A stretch of DNA of 64,000 nucleotides, from positions 4,278,001-4,342,000 of the forward strand of contig OZ241870.1 of the NCBI GenBank assembly GCA_965202875.1, given 5' to 3'. The notes beneath the pieces were generated by a model. It ran no database searches. It was not told the origin of the DNA and saw only the letters and a program-made list of their open reading frames with translations. This document shows positions 46,363-56,700 of this stretch, in pieces. Made by a program: the position numbers and the translations under genes. Every line of letters starts with the position of its first letter. Position 1 is the first letter of the stretch. This DNA is from HK1 sp965202875 (lineage in GTDB: Bacteria; Pseudomonadota; Gammaproteobacteria; HK1).

Positions 46363-48855
46363 ATGCGGATCGAGCAAGCTCTGTACGGTGAACATCGCGG
46401 CGGGCATTCCCTGCTGACGGCGAGCGGAGACCGCGAGGTGTCAGCCGAGATCGTCCAGCGCCTCGATCTCCCCGATACCGCTCCACCGGGGGTCCGGTGG
46501 TCGCCGTTCCTCCGCGGCTTTCCCTACCGGAACCGATACGTGTTTGCACGAACCTTCCTTGATGCTGGCGCGTCAAGGGGAGGGATGGTGTTCTCGCACG
46601 CCCTGATGGCGCCGTTGGATGACATCGCGGAGTGGCGGGACTTACGACCTCTTCTGCAATGTTTGACGACCTCGGAGCGGCAGCGTCCTGATGCTACGAC
46701 TGTCGATCTCGCTCACGTCGAATCTCAATTTCCCGATTCCGGCGATCTGATGAATCTGGCCGAAGTCCTGACGTCGCCGGGAGAGTTGCCGGTTGTGCGG
46801 ATCGGCCATGACGGTTTCGACGACCTCGTCGTTGCCTTATGGGCACGGTTGGGACGGGGAATTCGACGGAACTTCTCGTTCCGCCTCAGTTTCGGCCCAA
46901 GCGATCTTGTGGAGACACCCAAGCCTGCGCTGGTATGCACACCCCAAGGGATGGCCGCCCGCTGGTCCGGCTTTTGCACGGTCGGTTCGAGTCCATGTCG
47001 TGAGCCGACCTCGCTAGCAGCCGCCGTTCTGAGTGGCCACGAGACCGCGGCTCCATTCCTTGAGTTCATGCGCGAGATTGGTGCGGAGCCCACCACTTTC
47101 GACGAATTGAGATTGATTGAGCAAGCCTACCGATTCAGTGTCGATGAGCCGACGCTTGAACACTGCGTCGGGGCCGTGAGACTGGTCGAAAGGCTGTCGC
47201 CAAGCCTGGATTCAGGTCGAGACCGGAAGGAAAGCTTTGTTCGACAGCTATGCGAGCTGCTGCTTACGGCAAGGACTGAACAGATTCTGCGGCTGCGCAA
47301 CCTCCGGCTCTCTTCGTTTCCGTCGCCTGCCCGCGTGTGGAGAGCGCTTGAGGCATGGACAGCGGAGAACGCCTTTCTTGAGGAGCAGGACTCGGAAATG
47401 CTCTCCGTACTCGCGGACGCCACCACCCGCAACGCTGCCGTCGCGGAATGGCGCACCGCACTCCTCAAGGGCCTGACGGCCGCTGCGGCCTGCCCGCGCA
47501 AATCCGGCTTCACCAATGCCTTCTGGCGCTGGATTCGGATACGTCCGGACATCGTTGCCACCGTATTTCCTCACATCCCGACCGAAAGCGACGTAGAGAA
47601 ACGACTGGCGGCGGCACCGCCGCATGAACTCGAAGAAACATCTGCTGAAACTCTTGCCGAACTCGCGCGATCCCGCGGATGGCTTCGCGTGCACGGTGCC
47701 GCATTGTCGGCTACATATGGCCCGTTGGATGCCGTTCGCAGGCAGATCGAAATCGACACCGAGCCGTCGTTCGTAGATGGCCTGCGGCTCGCTCTCCGGC
47801 AGGCGAAGTCGGTAGAAATGGTGGAGTGCGCCCTGAAGCTCGATGACCAGCGTATTACGTCGTTTGCGGGCGAAGCCGTTGCACAGAATCCGAAGTTGCT
47901 GTCCAACGTTGATCTCACACGAACGAATGCACAAGCGGTCTGGCGCGAAGCGCTCGTCATCGATCCTGGTGCTTGGCAGGGGCCGGCTGATCCAAAGGCC
48001 GTGTTTCACGTGATACTCGATGGTGTGTTGGATGGTCGAAGCGTGGATTCATCGTTGATTGACCGGCTCTCGCAGTCGCCTGTTGCCGATCTGGGAAGCT
48101 ATCCTCGCCGATCGGAGATCTGGTCTCGCGTCAGTGATCGCGCGCGCGACAACTTCCTCGCCGCAACTGCCGAAGGGTGGTTACAGTGTGCGGAGGGCAA
48201 AGGTATTTCGTTCAGACCCGATCAAGAGCTGCAATCCGCCATACTCGCAACTGACCAGCTTGAAGCGACGCTGGATACACTGACCTCCCAGCATATCGGC
48301 GTCGCCATCCGGATCGTAGCTGCGCTCGAACAGTTTGATGAGCATAGATTCACTCACCTGCTGCAACGCATGGTTTCAAGCAACGATTCGCTTCCGTTTC
48401 TCGATGCCGAGGGAATTGGCCGTCTGGTATCGAAACGTCGATGGGATACGGTAGCCGACGATCTATTGGCTCGATATCGACCAGATCGGCGTGATCTCGA
48501 ACCAGCACTCCGAGCTTGCTATACCATGTACAATTCTTGGACACGGTTCTTTCTAGGATTGACACCAGTATCGGAATCGGAAAAATGGGAAGCGTTCGAG
48601 GAATTGGCCGCTGAACTCTACCCGACTGGTCCGGACCATGACGATTTGTGGCAACGTGCCGGTGGGAAAGACGCCGACCTCAAGCACTGGGGAAATGGGC
48701 ATGATCGGTGGCGTCAAGCCTTGCGAAAGATTCGCTATGGGAAGAGGCCGCGTCCCACTGCTTTACTGCAAAGAATGCTGGAAGATTATCCATGGAACGA
48801 GCATGTCCGCTATCTTGCCGACAGTCAACTATTCGGTGTTTCGGCAGACTGCTGA
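46363..48855 (+). CDS. GAP1-like protein ending in EAD1
   Basis: This 830-residue protein is the last gene of the GTPase operon, 23 nt after DO-GTPase1. The N-terminus shows the GAP1-N1 pattern: QALYGEHRGGHSLL, then PPGVRWSPFLRGFPYRNRY and SRGGMVFSHALMAPLDD. A long helical middle and C-terminal region follow. The last 80 residues are an effector-associated domain 1: ELYPTGPDHDDLWQRAGG, then HDRWRQALRKIRYG and LLQRMLEDYPWNEHV. EAD1 domains act by self-association, and the caspase-like protease encoded convergently five nt away ends in the same domain. I infer that this protein relays the GTPase state to that protease. Confidence 0.85.
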   Translation: MRIEQALYGEHRGGHSLLTASGDREVSAEIVQRLDLPDTAPPGVRWSPFLRGFPYRNRYVFARTFLDAGASRGGMVFSHALMAPLDDIAEWRDLRPLLQCLTTSERQRPDATTVDLAHVESQFPDSGDLMNLAEVLTSPGELPVVRIGHDGFDDLVVALWARLGRGIRRNFSFRLSFGPSDLVETPKPALVCTPQGMAARWSGFCTVGSSPCREPTSLAAAVLSGHETAAPFLEFMREIGAEPTTFDELRLIEQAYRFSVDEPTLEHCVGAVRLVERLSPSLDSGRDRKESFVRQLCELLLTARTEQILRLRNLRLSSFPSPARVWRALEAWTAENAFLEEQDSEMLSVLADATTRNAAVAEWRTALLKGLTAAAACPRKSGFTNAFWRWIRIRPDIVATVFPHIPTESDVEKRLAAAPPHELEETSAETLAELARSRGWLRVHGAALSATYGPLDAVRRQIEIDTEPSFVDGLRLALRQAKSVEMVECALKLDDQRITSFAGEAVAQNPKLLSNVDLTRTNAQAVWREALVIDPGAWQGPADPKAVFHVILDGVLDGRSVDSSLIDRLSQSPVADLGSYPRRSEIWSRVSDRARDNFLAATAEGWLQCAEGKGISFRPDQELQSAILATDQLEATLDTLTSQHIGVAIRIVAALEQFDEHRFTHLLQRMVSSNDSLPFLDAEGIGRLVSKRRWDTVADDLLARYRPDRRDLEPALRACYTMYNSWTRFFLGLTPVSESEKWEAFEELAAELYPTGPDHDDLWQRAGGKDADLKHWGNGHDRWRQALRKIRYGKRPRPTALLQRMLEDYPWNEHVRYLADSQLFGVSADC

Positions 48856-48860
48856 TCTTA

Positions 48861-49976
48861 TCAGTGATGTAGAAGGATGGTTAATTCTGGATGATGTGGA
48901 TAGTCATCGAGTGCGGCTTCAACCAGATGCTCTTTCCGTATTCCAGGCCCACCGCCTCCTTGGCGAAGTGTGCGCAAGGCGGCGAACCAGTTTGCCCGTC
49001 CTGTTCCGCTCAGGCGCAGCCGAGATAGATCGCCACCCGCTCGCACCCAGATTTCTTGATCGGTTGGTCCCATCGGATAAAGCTCCGGCATAATGTTTTC
49101 CAGTCGCTCCCAGATGTCAGGGGATGATTCCGATGGACTCGATGGAATATCCGACTTCATTCCGCCGCGGTCGAGCGCCACGGGGAAATTGTCCTCAAGA
49201 TCACTTGCCTTGAAGATCGGATGCTGGCGTCCAGGCACCGTGTGTCTAATCCTTTCAGCAACATGGTTGAAGATATCGAAAACCCTGATCACGCCGTCTC
49301 CGCTGGTACGTCCCCGACCACGCAGGATTTCAAGGAGATGTTGAGTGAACACGCTGTTGCGTGCACCTGGAAGTACGAGCGATGCTTCATTGGCTCGCGA
49401 GGATGCCATCAGAACACGGCCGGCGCCTTGAGCGAGGCGGCCGAGCGACTTCTCACTGAAGCGAAGGACCTGCCGCTTTATTCGCCCCTGTGCCTTGAAG
49501 CTCCCCGCTCCTCCTGAATGACAGGCATCGATCAACACGACCAGACGTCGCGCGGGAATCTGTTGGAGCGCTGCCGAAAACTCCGTTTCGGACAGGCAGG
49601 AGGAGTCGAGTTTTCGTCCGTCGCAGTCGACCGGGAGCATTGCGCTGACGGGATCATCTGAATCTCCGAGTAGGGCTCCGTGCCCGGAGAAGAAGATCAT
49701 CACGGTATCGTCCGGGCCGCTGAATTTGGCCACATGGTCCAGGGCTTCCCGTATCCGCACCAACGTGGCATCACCGTCGAGCAGCAAGGACACGTTGCAA
49801 GGAATGTATCCGCAGTAGGCATCGGAGGTCAGAATCTTCATGACGTCGCGGGCGTCGTTCAACACTGTCGCAGGTAACGGGCACACGCTCAGGTAGTTCG
49901 CGATGCCGATTACGACGGCATGTCCATTCGGGAAAGTTCCCGTCTTCGTCGTCGAGTCCTTCAGATTTTGCTTCAA
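48861..49976 (-). CDS. Caspase-like protease (C14) ending in EAD1
   Basis: The 371-residue protein has a caspase fold: VVIGIANYL, then FFSGHG with catalytic His99 and LIDACHSGG with catalytic Cys152, followed by MASSRANEAS and VFTQHLLEILRG typical of C14 enzymes. After a Ser/Pro linker (about 275-290) the last 80 residues are EAD1: ELYPMGPTDQEIWVRAGG, NWFAALRTLRQGGGG and LVEAALDDYPHHPEL. The same domain ends the GAP1-like protein on the other strand, predicting direct recruitment. It starts at TTG 49976, with AGGA five nt upstream and no better start visible. A 47-residue gene precedes it by 23 nt. Expected outcome on activation is cleavage of cellular proteins and growth arrest or death. Confidence 0.9.
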   Translation of the reverse strand: MKQNLKDSTTKTGTFPNGHAVVIGIANYLSVCPLPATVLNDARDVMKILTSDAYCGYIPCNVSLLLDGDATLVRIREALDHVAKFSGPDDTVMIFFSGHGALLGDSDDPVSAMLPVDCDGRKLDSSCLSETEFSAALQQIPARRLVVLIDACHSGGAGSFKAQGRIKRQVLRFSEKSLGRLAQGAGRVLMASSRANEASLVLPGARNSVFTQHLLEILRGRGRTSGDGVIRVFDIFNHVAERIRHTVPGRQHPIFKASDLEDNFPVALDRGGMKSDIPSSPSESSPDIWERLENIMPELYPMGPTDQEIWVRAGGDLSRLRLSGTGRANWFAALRTLRQGGGGPGIRKEHLVEAALDDYPHHPELTILLHH

Positions 49977-49999
49977 ATTTCCTGTCTCCGATCTCAGGT

Positions 50000-50143
50000 T
50001 TAATCCGTCGGCAGATGGGGCACATCGAAATCTTGATCGTCGGCCTCGACATCAAATGAAAATTCCTTGCTCCCCGAGGTATTTGCCGGCGCCGTCTGAA
50101 CAGCCTCCGCTTGGGCTTTGATCCGGGATTCGGGTTTGCTCAT
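50000..50143 (-). CDS. Short acidic peptide upstream of the caspase gene
   Basis: A 47-residue frame beginning at ATG 50143 with a strong GAGGAG nine nt upstream, ending 23 nt before the caspase start on the same strand. The N-terminal half is Lys/Ala/Gln-rich (ESRIKAQAEAVQTAPANTSG); the C-terminal half is acidic (DVEADDQDFDVPHLPTD) with several Asp that could be cut after by a caspase-like enzyme. I know no family for it. It could be a leader, inhibitor, or substrate of the protease. The ribosome-binding site is better than that of the caspase gene itself. Confidence 0.55.
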   Translation of the reverse strand: MSKPESRIKAQAEAVQTAPANTSGSKEFSFDVEADDQDFDVPHLPTD

Positions 50144-50213
50144 GATGATAGGCTCCTCGCATCTGACGGCAAGGTAGCGATATTGTACTCTCATCGCTGC
50201 CGCGACGGGCGCG

Positions 50214-51161
50214 TCAGTCGTCGAAATTAGAAAATAAATCAGGTGTATTTTCGTACCTTGTGCTGATTTCGAGGAATGCCAATTGTTCCATTTCTTCTTT
50301 GGGTGCTTCGTAAGTTGTCATATTGAAATTTGTGAGCAGCGCCTCGGTCATTGGATTCCGGTTGTCCTCCTTGGCGCCAACATGGTAAAAATGCTCCCGT
50401 GTCAACAGATGAAAATCAGACCACAACATATCTATAAATCCATTCTTTCGAAAATTATTGCCATACCATGTAGACATAATGAATTTGCACGGTGCAGATG
50501 ATAGTAAATTTACCATTCTTCTTTCGCATTTCTCATTCCACCCATTAAAATAATCGGCGTGACGAGCAATATACGGAGGATCGCAGTAGATCAAATCATC
50601 ATGTTCGGCGATGCCGATCGTGTCAGAAAAATCCTGACAGACAAATTCGTAATCTCCAAGCATTAATATATTCGATGCCATCTGGATCTGATTTGCAATT
50701 TTCGTGATGTATGCCTGCGAGAAACGATTGGGTTTTCTACAAAACGGAACGTTGAATTTTCCGTCACGATTAAAGCGGATCAATCCATTGAAACACGCTC
50801 GATTCAGGAACAGGAAGTCCATCGGATCGTGATAGCGATTGAATCTCTCTCGAATAGTGTAATAATGATCTCCTCCTGAATCCAGGAGACGGGAGCCTTC
50901 CTTCTCCAGAAATCTCCGCACCGTAAGCGAGGTGATAGTCTTTTCTGCAATTGCCGTATAGAAGTTGATCAAATGGGGGTTCGAATCTGCCAAAATTGCC
51001 CGCTTTGGGCAAATGTTGAAGGCCACTACGCCAGATCCCATGAACGGCTCAATCCATCGTCCGTCGAAATCGGACGGAGTCACCGCCTGAATCCAGGGTA
51101 CGAGTTTGGTCTTGATACCCTGACATTTGATCGGTGGAACTATGGTTTTATATGCACTCAT
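50214..51161 (-). CDS. EcoRV-type DNA adenine methyltransferase (D12/Dam class)
   Basis: This 315-residue protein is a Dam-like N6-adenine methyltransferase. It shows KTKLVPWI near the start, SAM-binding FMGSGVVAF (40-48), ADSNPHLINFY and the catalytic DPPY (194-197) in LIYCDPPYIARHADYF, then PMTEALLTNF near the end. It overlaps the restriction enzyme gene by 4 nt (ATGA). With an EcoRV homologue as partner it is expected to methylate adenine in GATATC. The AT-rich base composition, unlike the GC-rich surroundings, marks the pair as recently acquired. Confidence 0.9.
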   Translation of the reverse strand: MSAYKTIVPPIKCQGIKTKLVPWIQAVTPSDFDGRWIEPFMGSGVVAFNICPKRAILADSNPHLINFYTAIAEKTITSLTVRRFLEKEGSRLLDSGGDHYYTIRERFNRYHDPMDFLFLNRACFNGLIRFNRDGKFNVPFCRKPNRFSQAYITKIANQIQMASNILMLGDYEFVCQDFSDTIGIAEHDDLIYCDPPYIARHADYFNGWNEKCERRMVNLLSSAPCKFIMSTWYGNNFRKNGFIDMLWSDFHLLTREHFYHVGAKEDNRNPMTEALLTNFNMTTYEAPKEEMEQLAFLEISTRYENTPDLFSNFDD

Positions 51162-51991
51162 TCGAGATTGTTCTTCGGGACGATCAAGGAAATGTCTCCA
51201 CCACGATAATTGACGAAATCTGCAAGAGATGTGATCTTTTTTGTTTTTCCTGATTCATTGCGGATGGTAATCTTTCCGAAGTTCATCCAATAGTCGTCGA
51301 ACCACTTCTCACCTAGGTTAACGAACATCCCGTTCTCTGACAGAATGTCACTAATTCGTTGGATACTTCCAATATTCGCAGTGTTACCCGATCCGCTCTT
51401 GTCACTTGCTATTCTCCATTTCTCGACTACGAAGAACTGAATGTTTGAGATAACCGAAGTGATTGAATGGAGTTCACCAATTGGGTGAAGAGTGGTCTCA
51501 TCAATCTTCATGCTACCTGCGCGATCATAGATGATCCCCAGACAGAAATGGCCTGAATAAGAATCATAAGGAAACTGGATGTTCTTCGTGCTTGTACGAT
51601 CCTCAAAATATTTACCATGAGAACCGAGTGTGAAACCGTTGCAAAGCCACAGCTTATCGGGTATTCGATATGTCGTCTTGAAATCCAGCGCGAACCTGAC
51701 AGTGTCGTCATTCTTCGAGACGAATGAGATGTCCGGATAGTAATTTTGATGATCTGCGAATACTATGGCGAACCTATGCTGCTTGGCAAAAGCATGAATC
51801 TTGGGAAAAAGATGAATCTCCAATATCTTGGAGATGACCTTGGTATCCGATGATATTGTATAGACGTTTCTGAAAGTGTCTATGAATCCCTTTATTGTCC
51901 ACTGGCCGTCACTGGTACTCACGTGATCCGTGAGACTCGCAGCCAGTTTGCGCAATTCATCTTTGAATTTGGTTTTTGCCGACATACTCAT
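51158..51991 (-). CDS. EcoRV-like type II restriction endonuclease
   Basis: From ATG 51991 the protein has 277 residues; EcoRV has 245. The homology is clear through SDTKVISKILE, QNYYPDISF, ALDFKTTYR, KNIQFPYDSY and GSGNTANIGSI. Catalytic residues D87, D103 and K105 match EcoRV D74, D90 and K92 with identical spacing. The minor variant in the DNA-reading loop is GSGNTA instead of GSGNTT (EcoRV residues 182-187). The expected cut is blunt, within GATATC. ATG 51991 is preferred over 52039 because EcoRV begins close to the SDTKV block and the earlier ATG abuts its own GGAGG. The methylase gene follows with a 4-nt overlap. Confidence 0.9.
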   Translation of the reverse strand: MSMSAKTKFKDELRKLAASLTDHVSTSDGQWTIKGFIDTFRNVYTISSDTKVISKILEIHLFPKIHAFAKQHRFAIVFADHQNYYPDISFVSKNDDTVRFALDFKTTYRIPDKLWLCNGFTLGSHGKYFEDRTSTKNIQFPYDSYSGHFCLGIIYDRAGSMKIDETTLHPIGELHSITSVISNIQFFVVEKWRIASDKSGSGNTANIGSIQRISDILSENGMFVNLGEKWFDDYWMNFGKITIRNESGKTKKITSLADFVNYRGGDISLIVPKNNLE

Positions 51992-52035
51992 AGTTCCAGC
52001 CTTGTTTCGCGGTTTCCAGAAATATCCTGTCTGGG

Positions 52036-52230
52036 TCATCCTCCCGGATGGACAGCTCCGGGAATCCCTTCGGCTCTTGAACGTGCCATGACGATCAGAG
52101 CTGGAAAGCTCGCTGTCACAGCGTCGTATCCCGAAATCAGCCGACTGTACTTCAATTCTATCCCTGCCGCCGCGCCCCTCGCCCCTGCCGTGCCGATCTC
52201 CGAATGGATGGAACCGTGAGGCTTGCTCAT
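52036..52230 (-). CDS. Possible small ORF between helicase and EcoRV-like genes
   Basis: A 64-residue frame starts at ATG 52230, 23 nt after the helicase stop, and its TGA overlaps a possible upstream ATG of the restriction enzyme gene (52039). The peptide reads MSKPHGSIHSEIGTAG and ends IPGAVHPGG. It has no ribosome-binding site that I can see and no family I recognise. It begins MSKP like the 47-residue peptide upstream of the caspase gene, which may be chance. Confidence 0.3.
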   Translation of the reverse strand: MSKPHGSIHSEIGTAGARGAAAGIELKYSRLISGYDAVTASFPALIVMARSRAEGIPGAVHPGG

Positions 52231-52253
52231 TGCGCGATGATACCAGACCTCGA

Positions 52254-53782
52254 TTACTCGCTCACGGCACCGAACACATCGGCATGGCGCCGGAACACGG
52301 CCGGCCAGTCCGCCTCGTGGTGGAAACGGATCACGATGTAACCCACCTCGATCAGGGCGCGCGTCCTCGCCCGATCCTCGCGGGCCTGGTCCGGGGCGTC
52401 GTGCGGCGGGCCGTCGATGTAGATGGCGGCGTTCGCCTCCCGGTAGAAGAAGTCGGGCCGGGTACGGTGGCCGGGGATGGCGTACTGCGCGTCGCTCGGC
52501 AGCCGAAGCCCCAGCGATTCCACCATGTCGAGCCAGCGCTGTTCGAGCCGGCTGTCGCAACGCTTCCGAAGCGCGGCCAAGCGTTCCGCACGCGAGCCCG
52601 CGCCGCCGGCGGGGCGGCATTCGGAACGCGCCAGATCCGCGAGAACGTCCCGGATCAGCGCGCGGTCCAGAATCCGGTGATCCGGCTGGTTGCCGTAGTC
52701 CAGCAGGCATTCGTAGCAGGCCCGGCCGCATCGGTGCGCACCTCGATCCTCCAGGGTGTCGGGGTCGTAGTGGCAGATCGCAAGCGCCCGGCGCGCGAGC
52801 GCGGGCAGCACCGCCGGGCTCTCGGCAAGCTGGCGCAGCACGCCGGCGCCGCCTTCCGACGCCTCGTAGAAGAGGATCTCCCGCCGTTCGCGCGGCGAGG
52901 GCATCGCCTCGCAGGAGAGCTCGCGCGGCTCGATCTGGAAGTGCTGCTGGACCGCCTGCTTGAAGGCCGCTTGCAGGCCCGCCATCTCCGGAACGGCGCG
53001 CGCCGGCTCGAAGCGCATGACCAGCGCGTTCCTGGTGTCCCTGACGAAGGGCACCACCCGCACGATGCGCCCTTCGGCGGTCGCATCGTCCCGGTCCTCG
53101 AGGTCGGCCTGGTTGCGCGACCAGTAGCCGCGTTCCAGATCGAGGTTGAAGCCGCGCGGCCGGCTCCCGTCCTGGTGCGTCCAGCCGAGGTTGACGCGGT
53201 AGAGGTCGGTGGCGTCCCCGTAGCTGAGCGTGAGCGCGCGCGCATCGCCGCAACGGACCTCCGCATCCTTGCGTTCGAGCCGGCCGTCGACCTCGGGGAA
53301 GCGGTATGCGGTGACCAGGTGGTAGCCGAAGCGCTGCCGCTCCTCCTCGTCGCAGGTGATGCGCTGCGCAAGGCTCAGGCTCACGTTCTGCAACCGGACC
53401 AGAGCGTCGATGCGCGACGGCGTGTCGAGGGCGGCACCGCAGCGGTCGCAGACCTCGGCCAAGTGGGTCTCGCCCGCCTGGAGGTGGGCATAGCCGCACG
53501 CCGGACAGCGCTTCATGGTGTCGGTGGCGAGCCGGCGAGGGTCTTCGACGGCGTCCGAACCAAAGTCGAGATTGACCTTGTACACCCGGTAACGCGCGCC
53601 CTCGTGGTAGATCAGCGCACGGGGGCCGAACTCCGAGATGGCGAGGAAGCGGGGACGGGAGAGGAACTCGTCACGCCCCTTGCGCCGGCGCCGGCTCGGC
53701 ACGTAGGCGGAGATCGGCAGCCGGGGGAAGTTGTAGCCGGGGAGGAAGCCCTCCGTCGAGAAATAGCGGTACGAGTAGAAGT
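52254..53782 (-). pseudogene. C-terminal part of helicase copy B, out of frame
   Basis: After the extra C the correct frame continues here: GDFYSYRYFSTEGFLPGYNF, then RALIYHEGARYRVYKVNLDF, the zinc pair CPACGYAH...CDRCGAALD, CDEEERQRFGYHLVTAYRF, CYECLLDYGNQPDH (DUF1998) and a C-terminal RPDFFYREANAAIYIDG followed by GYIVIRFHHEADW. The last block resembles DUF559/Vsr-type PD-(D/E)xK nucleases. The frame is open back to 53915, but family similarity starts at the shift point. Without frame correction, slippage or reinitiation, this half is lost. It matches copy A closely. Confidence 0.85.
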
Positions 53783-56700
53783 CCCCCCTCGTAGACCCCC
53801 TCCGCTTCGGTGAGCAGGCGGATCTGGCTCTCGGCCTGTGCGCGCAGCCTCCGCGAGTGGTTGCGCTCGGCCTCCGGCCGGGAGTGGTCGCCGATGACCG
53901 CGTGGTGGATCTCACGCTGGCGGACGGCGGCGCGGTAGAGGCTGCGCCACCGGTCGCACGCGGCGTCGAAGCTGCGCTCGATGCGGCTCAGCACCTCGTC
54001 CACCCATCGATCGTGGAACCAGGCCGTCCCTTCGAGCTCGGGGCGGATCTCCGCGATCACCGCCTCGGCCTTCGCCCGCGCCGCGTCCCGGTGGACGGGG
54101 CTTCGCAGCGCGTCCCCGAGCGCCCCCTTCACCGGCAGCGGCAGCCGCCCGCCCTCCGGATCATCGAGCTCCAGGACCGTGGCCAGGGTTCTGCCCAGAT
54201 CCGGCCTCGCCCCTTCCATCCAGATCGCGTGGACGTGCGAGCGGACGAGGTCGCGGTTGCGGAGATCGATGCGGGGCGGCGCCACCGTGCCGGCGACCAT
54301 CCGGGCGGGCTCGCGGTAGAAGTACTGGTCGTGGGGGCTGCGCCCCGCGCAGTAGGTGAAGACCAGGGCGGGCTGTCCGCCGCGCCCCGCGCGCCCGCTG
54401 CGCTGCGCGTAGTTGGCCGGGGTGGGCGGAACGTTGCGCAGGTTCACGAGGTTGAGCTGGGCGATGTCCATGCCGAGCTCCATGGTCGGCGAGCAGAAGA
54501 GCAGCGGCAGGTCTCCTTCGCGGAAGCGCTCCTCCCGTTCCAGGCGGTCCTCCGGCACCACCTGGGCGGTGTGTTCGCGCGCTTCGAGGACGCCCCTCAA
54601 GTCCACGAAGCGGCGGTAGCACTCCACGAAGTAACGGTTCACTTCCTCGGGAAGCCCGCCTTCTTCGAGCAGGCGCGTGCGGTCGGGCGGGCGGTCCTCG
54701 CCGTCGCCCGGCAGCCAGCGGAGCGCGTCGGCGTTGAGCTGGTAGCCCGGGTCGTCGCCGTCGCGCCCGGTGCGGACCTGCTCGACGATGCCGTAGCGCT
54801 TCAGGGCGAGGAACAGGAAGCGGATGATCGCGCCGGTGTCCGCGCGCCGGAGGGGTTGCGTTCGGCCGCGCACGGTCCGGGATTGGTGGGCCACGCTTGA
54901 CGGCTCGCCGGTGTCCGCGTGCCCGAGGGGCTGCGCCCGGGGTTGCTCCGGCGCCGGATGCGATTCGAGGGTGCGTTTCACGTACTGCCCGTAGGCGCCG
55001 TGGGAGGAGACGAAGAAGCCGCCCCGTTCGCCCTGCCTTCGGGGGCGGGGCCAGGCGACGACGGAGCCGGTCAGCTCCCGCTCGTCGTCGAGGTACCAGA
55101 CCGTGCCTTCGAGGAGGCGGGGTTTCGTCCGCTCGACAAGATCGTGCTGCTTCCGGGGGTCGAGCACGTCCACCTTCACGGCGAGCGCCCGGCGGAGCAC
55201 GTCGAGCAGGGTGCGGAGGATCTCCTCCCGTGCTTCGGCAGGGGCGAGGCGGAGCGCCGCGGGGGCTTCGACGAAGCGCCGGCTCCCGCGGCCTTCCTGT
55301 ACGGAGAGCCCCGACTCCCACAGCTCCGTCTCGCCGAGCAGGCCCTCTTCCCCGCCCAGCCCTTCGTACTCGAAGCGCAGCAGCCCGCAGTCCTCCAGAT
55401 TGGGTGCGGTGACCCGCCAGCCGCGTTCGAGGTCGCGGTAGAGGAAGTATTCGATGACCCGCCGCAGGGCGTCCCGAGTGTGCTGCCACGCCGGTCCGCG
55501 CACTTCCGGATCGGCCGCGTAGTCCTCGAAGCGCGGGTGCATGGCGTCGAGGACGCGGCGCGACAGCTCGCCGTGGCGAAGCCCCGGTCCGTCCGCCGGA
55601 TCACCCGCTCCTTCGTCCGGAACGGAATCCTCGTTCTCCGCCCGTCCGTGGCGCTGGTCGGGGTGTCCGCGTTCCCGGAACGCATGGATCCCCGCCCCCG
55701 CTTCCGCGAGGGCATGTTTGTGCGGGAAGACCGGGGCGGGGGCGGGAGGTTCGCGATCCTGCACCGCGGAATCGCGAAGCGACCGCGCCGGATCGCCCGC
55801 TCCCGCGCAGGCCCGGTACAGCGCCGAGCGCAGCAGGGCGACCTGCACGAAGTCGTTGAAGTGGCCCGCCTGGAGGGAGGCGTCCTGGCGGTTGTCGGTG
55901 AAGCTCAGGAGCTTGCGCGCCTCCGGGGCCAGGTTCCGGTCGCGCTGCAGCTCGATGAGCGAGCGCACCGCGAGGATCGTGGTGGCGGTGCTCCGGTTGT
56001 CCACGCCGAGGGTGGCCAGCTTGAAGCGCTCGGATCGCTGGCTCCGGGTGTAGGCGACCCCGCAGGAGGGCTCCAGGCAGAACAGGAAGTTGCCGTGGAT
56101 CAGGGCGGCGGACGCTCCTTCGCCCTCCGGGACGATGCGTCCGGCGGGGTCGGCGAAGACCGGCTCCGGGACGTCCCGGCGGGCGGCGGGCCGGACCCGC
56201 TCCACGCCCTGGGCGGTCGTCTCCTTGAGCGCCTCCGGCAGGCGGGCGAGCAGCGCGGGGCCGGCGGCGCGGGGCCAGGGCGCTTCCTCGGAGAAATGGA
56301 GGTAGGCGTCGTGGCCGCCGTCGTCATCGGCCTCGCGGCGGTCTTCGCGGGGAAGCAGGGTCGCCTGCCCGTGCGCGTCCGACGCCGCCGTGACCCGCAC
56401 CCGGTAGTAGGCGGTCCCGCAATGGCGGCAGAAGACCAGCGGGAACAGCGGCTTGTCCGGTTCCCCCGGTTTGGCCGCCTTCTTGGCGATCTCCAGGTGG
56501 CGGTGGGCCTCGGGTTCGAGCGTTGCCCACACCGTGTCGCCGCGGGTCAGGAACTGGTGCAGCCGGAAGGCGAAGATCGAGAAGCGGCTGGATTCGCTCC
56601 GGTAGAGGTCGGCGCCCCGAAGCAGCCATCGGCGGAGCACCGCCGCGCATCGTTGCGCCCCGGCGTCCGCGAGCGCCGGGGTCGGTGGCGACGATGGCGC

